In this document: piece after piece, positions 7,021 to 11,970 of the stretch | Position numbering within the stretch: the stretch's first letter is position 1 | Layout: every line of letters begins with the position of its first letter | Assembly: GCA_027295555.1 (NCBI GenBank) | Contig: JAPUKT010000330.1 | Location: 1-11,970 of the forward strand | Direction of reading: 5' to 3' | Source of the DNA: Deltaproteobacteria bacterium | Lineage (GTDB): Bacteria > Myxococcota_A > Polyangia > Polyangiales > Houyiibacteriaceae | DNA length: 11,970 bases | The notes under the pieces: generated by a model | Databases searched by the model: none | Seen by the model: only the letters and a program-made list of their open reading frames with translations | Told to the model about the DNA's origin: nothing | Translations under genes and position numbers: made by a program

Positions 7021-9054
7021 CTACCGCCAAACCAACGAGTCCGGCCCTTGCTCGAGCGCGGTCTCGAGACGCTCGCGCGCCGCCAAAATCAGTGCGCGGT
7101 TCGTGTCGCCATCGAGGGGGTAACACGCCAGCCCGACGGCGATATTGAGAGACGAAAGCTCGTCGGGTTGTCGCTCGCGCTGCGCAGCGAGCTCCTCCAG
7201 GAGCCGGCGGACGACGTCGACCACTGCACGCGCGCTCGAGCCATCGAACCCGACGACGAACGTGTTGTCGTCCCAACGCCCTCGCACGTCCTCGCGACGA
7301 AACCGTCCGAAGATCAACTGACCAAGGTGCGTGCGCAGCCGACGCGCCCGGACCTGATCGAGACCATCGAGACCGACGGCGCTCATCAGCCCGATCGAAT
7401 ACGTTCGGCCATGACGTTGACCCGAAGAGAGGCCACTCTCGAGGGCGGCGACCGCGGCCGATCGGAGTAACAGCCCGGTCTGGCTGCAGCGCAACTGCTG
7501 GCGACGCATACGTGCGATTCGTTCGGCTTCACGATGAACCTCCACCAGCCAACCCCCGTCGGGATCGAGCCGCTTGGTCATGACCGGGCTATCGACCAGC
7601 GGAGAGTCGTCGAAGCACATGAACGCACAGTCCGTGTCCCAACTCGACATTTGAATGATCGCCGGAACCTGTGTGCCAGTCACCGTGGAGCCGATCAGCA
7701 CGACGTCCGGGCACTGGATGTCGATCTCGCGGAGAAGCTCTTCGAGACTGAAGTAGAGGAGGCACTGGATCCCGGCCTCTTCGATCTGTCGCGCGGCATA
7801 GGAGTCTCTGAGCACGGCGATTTTGGACCGCGGAGTCATCGCTCTCTCGACCGCCGTGTGCACCGCATGGTGCAAGCGGACGAGCTCGATCGGATGGGGC
7901 AGAAAGATGTCCACGCCGAGTTGCGCCGCGAGGGCCCGCGTGTGGGGGTCGTCGTCCACGGAGAGCAGGATCACAGGGACGTCGGCGCACCCTTGTAGGC
8001 CTCGGAACCACCGAAGAAATCGTGGAAGAGCGTCGCGGTCCTCGAGAGGCCAACCAACCAGTGCCGCTGTTGGGGGGCTGCGGCCCGCGATTTTCAAGGC
8101 CTCCTCGACGGTGCCGACCGGACGCAGGTGGACCAGCACCTCGTCGAACGCCGAGCGGAGGTACGCGATCATCGCAGGATCGTCTTCGAGGACCAGAAGC
8201 GTCGGTACGAAGTCCCGTGGAACGGCCCGGTGCAGAAAAAAGGACGCTGCAGGCGTCACCGAAGGGGGCGCCGCCGCCACGGGCTTCAAGGACTCCACAG
8301 GCAGACCTACCGCTGCCGCCGCGTGCGCACGCACCTGGTCGATCGACTCGAACATGGTGGACCAATCGAGTCGTCCCGACTTCTGCAGCTGGCGAAGCTC
8401 ATCCTCGATGCGGGCGGCAGCCAGCGAGATCTCGGTGTATCCATGGGTCTCGGCAGCGCCATGAAGGTCGTGCGCCTGGCGAAGTGCCTCGGCGACGACG
8501 CTCGTGCGCTCGGCCTCTGCGTGGACGCGCCGAATCGCGCCGGTCAGATTGTCGGCCGCGATCGGCAGGAAGCTCGAATACGATTTGGCCTCGTCGCTGC
8601 CCTGCGGCTCAGAAGGCTCGTCGGGAAAGAGCACAGCGTCGGCTTGGTGTTCCGCCGGGCGCTGTTCGGCCGGCGTCACACTGATGGGCGCAGAAATCGC
8701 GCTCGCGACCTCACGAGCAAATCGATCGACCGTGACTGGTTTGTGAAACACCTTGAGCACGTCGAGGTCGTGCGTGAGGTGCTTGAAAGTGGCCAGATCG
8801 CGGTAGAAGGCGGAGACGAAAACGATCGGCGTCCGGTAGCCGGACCGGCGCAAGTCCTCGATCCAGACGATGCCGTTCGTGTCTGGAAGAAGCCCATCGA
8901 CCACCAGGAGCGAAGGCTCTTCCTCCTCGATCAAGGCCCACGCGATGCTCCCCTTGGCGGCGTGGATGACCCGCAATCCGAAGGCCTCGAGCGCTGGGGT
9001 AACGCTCGATCGGAACTGGATATCATCGTCGAGAAGAAGGACCGTTTGGGGCAC
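7021..9054 (-). CDS. Multi-domain regulator: receiver, HPt, two pseudo-receivers, degenerate GGDEF
   Basis: This is a 677-residue cytoplasmic signalling protein. An intact receiver lies at about 4-122, with acidic D9-D11, phospho-acceptor D53, S81 and K105. An HPt-like helical module follows at about 160-250, with AHDLHGAA giving H195 as the phospho-acceptor. A second receiver fold at about 284-405 keeps the acidic EDD (290-292) but has Gly334 in place of the phospho-Asp and His387 in place of the Lys. A third receiver-like segment at about 410-515 has Gly455 in the Asp position. The C-terminal part, about 548-677, resembles a GGDEF domain in layout (GRW..., then IAVGLACYPLDG and ALILAARERLETALEQG). 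Its signature is DDNTF at 595-599, and the first metal-binding Asp region reads LMSAV, so diguanylate cyclase activity is unlikely. The start is chosen at GTG 9054, immediately before PQTVLLLDDD. GTG 9072 and TTG 9090 are alternatives. It lies 57 bases after the TPR gene. Confidence 0.88.
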   Translation of the reverse strand: MPQTVLLLDDDIQFRSSVTPALEAFGLRVIHAAKGSIAWALIEEEEPSLLVVDGLLPDTNGIVWIEDLRRSGYRTPIVFVSAFYRDLATFKHLTHDLDVLKVFHKPVTVDRFAREVASAISAPISVTPAEQRPAEHQADAVLFPDEPSEPQGSDEAKSYSSFLPIAADNLTGAIRRVHAEAERTSVVAEALRQAHDLHGAAETHGYTEISLAAARIEDELRQLQKSGRLDWSTMFESIDQVRAHAAAAVGLPVESLKPVAAAPPSVTPAASFFLHRAVPRDFVPTLLVLEDDPAMIAYLRSAFDEVLVHLRPVGTVEEALKIAGRSPPTAALVGWPLEDRDALPRFLRWFRGLQGCADVPVILLSVDDDPHTRALAAQLGVDIFLPHPIELVRLHHAVHTAVERAMTPRSKIAVLRDSYAARQIEEAGIQCLLYFSLEELLREIDIQCPDVVLIGSTVTGTQVPAIIQMSSWDTDCAFMCFDDSPLVDSPVMTKRLDPDGGWLVEVHREAERIARMRRQQLRCSQTGLLLRSAAVAALESGLSSGQRHGRTYSIGLMSAVGLDGLDQVRARRLRTHLGQLIFGRFRREDVRGRWDDNTFVVGFDGSSARAVVDVVRRLLEELAAQRERQPDELSSLNIAVGLACYPLDGDTNRALILAARERLETALEQGPDSLVWR

Positions 9055-9111
9055 GCCCCAACAATATTGCACCGTTTGCGAGGGCCACAAAGAGGCTTCG
9101 CGCGAATGGGC

Positions 9112-9846
9112 TCAGGAGGCCTGCTGGTAGGCCGACTCGGCCTGCTCGAGGTAGGGCTTGGCGACTGGATGGTCAGCACGATGGTCGACGACGTCGCGCA
9201 GATGTTGCAACCCCTGCTTGCGATCCCCGGTCTCGATTTCGATCACACCGAGCAGCGCCCGAGCGTCGTGGTGACCGGGCTCGAGCTGCAAAACCAACGT
9301 GAGCTCTTCACGGGCGCCGTGGATGTTGCCGCGAAGCCGAAGGAGCCGAGCCAGCTCGAGACGGATGTCGTGAAAGCTCGGGCAGAGCCGAAGCGCGCGC
9401 CCAAACTCGTGCATCGCGTCCTCGGGGCGATCGAGCTCCATGTACGCCTGAGCCAGCGCCCTGTGAAGATTGGCAACTTTGCCCCGGCGATACGCATCGT
9501 TGGAAGAGTCCGAGTGGCGTTGGGCGCGCTTCAACGAACGGACGCCCGAGCCGTACTCGCCGAGCTCGTTGCAGGTGACTGTGAGGTTGAGCGCCGCTTC
9601 GAGGTAGCCTGAGTTCACTTCAAGCGCTTGCTCGAAACACCATCGGGCTTCCGGAAGACGACCGCTCAGGTGATAGATGACGCCGAGCCGATTGAGAACG
9701 TCCGGGTACCGGAGGCCCTGCTGCACGAGCTTCTCGTAGTAAGGCTGCGCGAGCGGGTACTCGGCACGCGCGTAGTGTTCGTTTGCCGCGTCCAAGATCT
9801 GTTGAGCCCAGGGAGCCATGAGCCCGAAGGTAACGATCGGTCCCAT
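9112..9846 (-). CDS. Tetratricopeptide-repeat protein
   Basis: The 244-residue helical protein is built almost entirely of TPR units. These lie at about 13-46 (degenerate), 47-80 (PDVLNRLGVIYHLSGRLPEA), 81-110, 124-157 (LHRALAQAYMELDRPEDA), 158-191 and 192-225 (ARALLGVIEIETGDRKQG). No signal peptide, membrane segment or catalytic domain is visible, so it is probably a cytoplasmic protein-interaction scaffold. Its partner cannot be read from the sequence. It lies 23 bases after the BamD-like gene and 57 bases before the multi-domain regulator, and could be an adaptor for either. The ATG at 9846 is taken as the start. ATG 9819 (MAPWAQQI) would remove nine residues and is equally plausible. Confidence 0.88.
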   Translation of the reverse strand: MGPIVTFGLMAPWAQQILDAANEHYARAEYPLAQPYYEKLVQQGLRYPDVLNRLGVIYHLSGRLPEARWCFEQALEVNSGYLEAALNLTVTCNELGEYGSGVRSLKRAQRHSDSSNDAYRRGKVANLHRALAQAYMELDRPEDAMHEFGRALRLCPSFHDIRLELARLLRLRGNIHGAREELTLVLQLEPGHHDARALLGVIEIETGDRKQGLQHLRDVVDHRADHPVAKPYLEQAESAYQQAS

Positions 9847-9869
9847 CCCAGGCCAGAAATCAGCCGGGA

Positions 9870-10676
9870 TCAGCCCTGGGCGAGCTTACCGAGAATGCCC
9901 CGGGCCCTTTTGGCTTCGCCCGTTTCAGGGAAGCGTTGGACGAGCTCGTTCAGCGCTTGGCGAGCGGCTTCGACCTCATGGAGCTTCAAGTAGACCTCTC
10001 CGAGCAGGAGGAGCGCTTTGGGTTCCGCCCCGCTCCCCGGATAACTGGCGAGCAAGCCCCGAAGGCGTGAGATGACACCGCGGTAGGCGTCCCGCTTCAA
10101 GTAGAAGCGAGCCACATAGAGCTCGTGCGCGGCCAGCGTACCCATGCACTTCTCCATGAGCTTGTTGGCCTCGGGCACTCGCTGATCGTCTGGGTAGTCC
10201 ACCACGAACCGCCGCAGCTGGATCAACGCATCCCTGGCGGCGCTTTGGTCGCGCTCGTAGGTCGGCGGCGTCATGAACCAGCCACTGGGGATCTGATTGT
10301 AATAAGCTTCGGCGATCCGAAATCGGGCGTACGGAATCTCTTTGTGAGAGGGGCGTATCCGAACGAACTGGCGATAGGTCTGGATCGCCTCCGGGTAGGC
10401 TTCGTTCTTGAATTGGCAATCCCCGATGCGAAGCTCGGAGAGCGCGGCAAAGCGACTGTAAGGGAATTCCCTTCGGATCTCGCGAAACAGGGGCTCCGCG
10501 CCGAGGCAATCACCCCGTCGGAAGTCGAGCAGCGCCCTTTCGTAGGCGCTCCTCGCGTCGTCATCGCGCTTGAGCACGCTCCCTTTGCTCTTCGACGAGG
10601 CACTACCGCCGCACGCGAAAGTGAGCGCCAAAGACAGGATCAAAAGGGGCCTAGCGAAACGTATTCGCATCGCCAT
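9870..10676 (-). CDS. bamD: Outer-membrane assembly lipoprotein, BamD/YfiO-like
   Basis: BamD is the essential lipoprotein of the BAM complex, which inserts beta-barrel proteins into the outer membrane from the periplasmic side. The 268-residue product starts with a signal peptide (MAMRIRFARPLLILSLALTF) and C22 in FACGGS as the lipidation site. Thr at -3 makes the lipobox imperfect. The mature part is helical TPR-like repeats with BamD-type features: a DFRRGDCLGAEPLFREIRREFPYSRFA opening repeat (about 51-78), IPYARFRIAEAYYNQIP (114-130), a long insert at about 131-147, and KLMEKCMGTLAAHELYVARFYLKRDAYRG (172-200), which matches the conserved A.HE..VA.FY..R.AY motif. The ATG at 10676 is chosen because AGAGG lies eight bases upstream and the signal peptide then starts correctly. 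The upstream TTG at 10706 is less likely. Length is within the family range of about 240-280. Confidence 0.88.
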   Translation of the reverse strand: MAMRIRFARPLLILSLALTFACGGSASSKSKGSVLKRDDDARSAYERALLDFRRGDCLGAEPLFREIRREFPYSRFAALSELRIGDCQFKNEAYPEAIQTYRQFVRIRPSHKEIPYARFRIAEAYYNQIPSGWFMTPPTYERDQSAARDALIQLRRFVVDYPDDQRVPEANKLMEKCMGTLAAHELYVARFYLKRDAYRGVISRLRGLLASYPGSGAEPKALLLLGEVYLKLHEVEAARQALNELVQRFPETGEAKRARGILGKLAQG

Positions 10677-10684
10677 GGGGGTAG

Positions 10685-10689
10685 CCTCT
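10685..10689 (-). promoter_or_regulatory. Ribosome-binding site of the BamD-like gene
   Basis: On the minus strand AGAGG is followed by eight bases and the ATG at 10676. This supports that start over the TTG at 10706. Confidence 0.55.
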
Positions 10690-10720
10690 GCGCCCTGATC
10701 GAACAAGCCGACGGGTCAAC

Positions 10721-10774
10721 AGCGTCAGCGTCAGAGCCAGCGTCAGTGCCAGCGTCAGTGCCAGTGCCAGTGCA
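10721..10774. repeat. Tandem hexamer array AGCGTC/AGTGCC in the gap upstream of bamD
   Basis: There are nine contiguous hexamers on the plus strand: AGCGTC, AGCGTC, AGAGCC, AGCGTC, AGTGCC, AGCGTC, AGTGCC, AGTGCC, AGTGCA. Read on the minus strand they are GACGCT and GGCACT, the same units as in the Ser/Thr kinase gene at 3635-3715, with an identical stretch of at least 21 bases. The array fills about half of the 115-base gap between the YqgE-like and BamD-like genes (10707-10821). No convincing start codon or ORF runs through it in either neighbour's frame, and a TGA in the bamD frame at 10716-10718 separates it from that gene. The remaining bases of the gap show no clear promoter. Confidence 0.9.
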
Positions 10775-10821
10775 GACTCCGGCCTGCCCCGTGGACGACG
10801 CGAAGCGGAGGCTTTACGGGG

Positions 10822-11394
10822 TCAGGCGCTTGCGATTCGGCTGTCGACGACGTGTGCGGGATCGATCCCCAGGGTTGCGAGAGCGGCCTCCCAGCGCGTT
10901 TCGACTGGGGTTCCGAAAACGAGGGTGTAGTTGAGGTCTACGGGGATCCACGAACCCTCTTTCATCTCGCTCTCGAGCTGCCCCTCGCCCCAGCCCGCGT
11001 AGCCCAGCACCATCGCGCAAGTGTCGGGACCGTCGCCGCGCGCGATCCGTTGAAGAAGCTCCAGCGAAGCGCTGCAGGCGATGCGGTCGCCAACCGCGAT
11101 GGTGCGCCCCGTGCTCGGCTGCGGCACGCCCTCCGCGTCGTAGAGGATCCACCCCGACTCTGGAGAGACCGGGCCCCCGAGAAGAACGGGCGCGTCGATC
11201 GTCGCGGTGGCTTCGGCATCGACGCCGACCTCGCGAAACACGAAGCCCATGTCCAGGTCGGTCATCCGATTGACGACGAACCCAAAAGAGCCTTCGTGGC
11301 CGTGATCGATGAGCAAGACCAGCGTATGATTGAAGAACGGACATCGCATCGACGGAGACGCAACGAGAAATCCTGGTGCCAATGAAACGGCCAC
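10822..11394 (-). CDS. yqgE: YqgE/AlgH family protein (UPF0301)
   Basis: The 190-residue cytoplasmic protein belongs to the YqgE/AlgH family. Its biochemical role is not firmly established; AlgH was named for an effect on alginate regulation in Pseudomonas. Family signatures are strong: LAPGFLVASPSM at the N-terminus, FNHTLVLLIDHGHEGSFGFVVNR (about 21-43), LLGGPVSPESGWILY (about 71-85), and GYAGWGEGQLESEM followed by GSWIPVD (about 130-152). Length matches the usual 180-190. The GTG at 11394 is the best start because it precedes the first motif by only five codons. No strong Shine-Dalgarno sequence is visible. A nearby ATG at 11410 is out of frame. It is the first gene of the minus-strand series and is divergent from the acyltransferase, with 58 bases between them. 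Confidence 0.94.
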   Translation of the reverse strand: MAVSLAPGFLVASPSMRCPFFNHTLVLLIDHGHEGSFGFVVNRMTDLDMGFVFREVGVDAEATATIDAPVLLGGPVSPESGWILYDAEGVPQPSTGRTIAVGDRIACSASLELLQRIARGDGPDTCAMVLGYAGWGEGQLESEMKEGSWIPVDLNYTLVFGTPVETRWEAALATLGIDPAHVVDSRIASA

Positions 11395-11438
11395 GAGTCG
11401 AGACTGCCATCAAAAGACACAGGTCGCGAGCCCAAAGT

Positions 11439-11445
11439 GGGAGGG
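11439..11445 (+). promoter_or_regulatory. Ribosome-binding site of the PlsC-type acyltransferase
   Basis: GGGAGGG lies seven bases before the ATG at 11453. It is one of the clearest Shine-Dalgarno sequences in the window and fixes that start. Confidence 0.7.
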
Positions 11446-11452
11446 TTCCCAA

Positions 11453-11970
11453 ATGAGCTCGGCGCGTGCCGCATTTCGGTCGGGTGCGTTCGTTTCGCTT
11501 TCCGCAGGGATCCTGGCCGCCTACGAAATCAACCGCCTTTTCGTCCCGAAAGAGTTGCATGAACCGCTCGCCGAGACGTATTGCAGCCGCCTGGCCGGCT
11601 GGCTCCTCGGTGTGTTTGGTGCGCGGCTCGCGATGACTGGTGAGTTTGCCCACGAGTCCGGGGCGCTCGTCGTCGCGAACCACCAAAGTGCGCTCGACAT
11701 CGCGGTGATGCTCTCCGTGTTCCGAGGCGTGATGATCAGCCGGCACGACGTCGCGGACTGGCCCCTCTTGGGAAGGATGGCCAAGCATGGCGCCACGATC
11801 TTCGTCGATCGAGACGACCATCACAGCGGCGCCGCAGCCGTGCGAGCAATGCGGAGACGGTTGCACGACGGGCGAACGGTCGTGGCCTTCCCCGAGGGAG
11901 GAACGTTTCCCGAAGACACGGTCCACGAGTTCCAACCGGGTGCATTTGCAGCCGTGCGCTCGCTGGATGT
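11453..11970 (+). CDS. plsC: PlsC-type 1-acyl-glycerol-3-phosphate acyltransferase, 3' end outside the window
   Basis: The first 172 residues of a membrane-associated acyltransferase are present. PlsC enzymes acylate lysophosphatidic acid to phosphatidic acid in phospholipid synthesis. Visible are an N-terminal hydrophobic helix (about 12-24), ANHQSALD with the catalytic HX4D pair H77/D82, GATIFVDRDD (113-122), which matches the second family motif, and VVAFPEGGTF (143-152), which matches the FPEG motif. The FPEG motif normally continues Thr-Arg-Ser and here reads Gly-Thr-Phe. FQPGAF at 160-165 follows as expected. Family members with other acceptors, such as ornithine-lipid or lyso-ornithine acyltransferases, cannot be excluded from this part. 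It is divergent from the YqgE-like gene. Confidence 0.9.
   Translation, partial: MSSARAAFRSGAFVSLSAGILAAYEINRLFVPKELHEPLAETYCSRLAGWLLGVFGARLAMTGEFAHESGALVVANHQSALDIAVMLSVFRGVMISRHDVADWPLLGRMAKHGATIFVDRDDHHSGAAAVRAMRRRLHDGRTVVAFPEGGTFPEDTVHEFQPGAFAAVRSLD

Noticed and set aside
8128..9612. Long plus-strand open frame (494 codons) opposite the regulator and TPR genes
   Set aside because: It crosses the boundary of two well-supported minus-strand genes and its translation has no family resemblance.
10700..10719. TTGACC on the minus strand next to the hexamer array, considered as a -35 box for bamD
   Set aside because: No acceptable -10 hexamer lies 16-18 bases downstream, where the sequence is GC-rich (AGGGCG).
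10787..10821. Inverted repeat CCCCGT...ACGGGG with an inner AAGC/GCTT hairpin just after the YqgE-like stop, considered as a terminator
   Set aside because: The outer stem is only six pairs with a 23-base interior and there is no T-run in either direction. It may be a weak structure but is not supported as an intrinsic terminator.

Overview
The window is GC-rich and gene-dense, with 12 protein-coding genes (two cut by the window edges), no gap longer than about 120 bases, and no RNA gene, insertion sequence or CRISPR array that I can see. The content suggests a Gram-negative deltaproteobacterial/Myxococcota-type genome. It has a BamD-like outer-membrane assembly lipoprotein, a Hanks-type Ser/Thr kinase with a DAG-repeat stalk outside the membrane, a SMUG1-type uracil-DNA glycosylase, small Cys-containing lipoproteins and a multi-receiver signalling protein. 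Lineage is an inference from gene style, not from a marker gene.

Left part (1-3946). A partial membrane sensor with a HAMP-like segment (minus strand, running off the left edge) is divergent from a plus-strand cluster. That cluster is a secreted, probably beta-barrel protein, then pyruvate kinase (GTG start), then a transmembrane Ser/Thr protein kinase. Gaps of 36 and 32 bases make a shared transcript likely. The pyruvate kinase has the residue set associated with K+-independent enzymes. Pairing a glycolytic enzyme with a Hanks kinase recalls the pfk-pkn4 operon of Myxococcus xanthus.

Middle and right (3973-11394). All genes here are on the minus strand. In transcription order they are a YqgE/AlgH-family protein, a BamD-like lipoprotein, a TPR protein, a 677-residue multi-domain regulator (receiver, HPt, two pseudo-receivers, degenerate GGDEF), a PhoH-like (YbeZ) ATPase, cysteine synthase, a SMUG1-type uracil-DNA glycosylase and a small lipoprotein. 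Most gaps are under 60 bases. The exception is the 115-base gap between the YqgE-like gene and bamD, which holds a tandem hexamer repeat. The same repeat, in the other orientation, encodes the DAG stalk of the Ser/Thr kinase 7 kb away.

Right end. A divergent plus-strand PlsC-type acyltransferase starts at 11453 and runs off the window.

The points most worth a second look are the pyruvate kinase/Ser-Thr kinase pair, the regulator that has kept the fold but lost the catalytic residues in three of its output or receiver modules, and the hexamer repeat shared between a coding stalk and a promoter-proximal gap.
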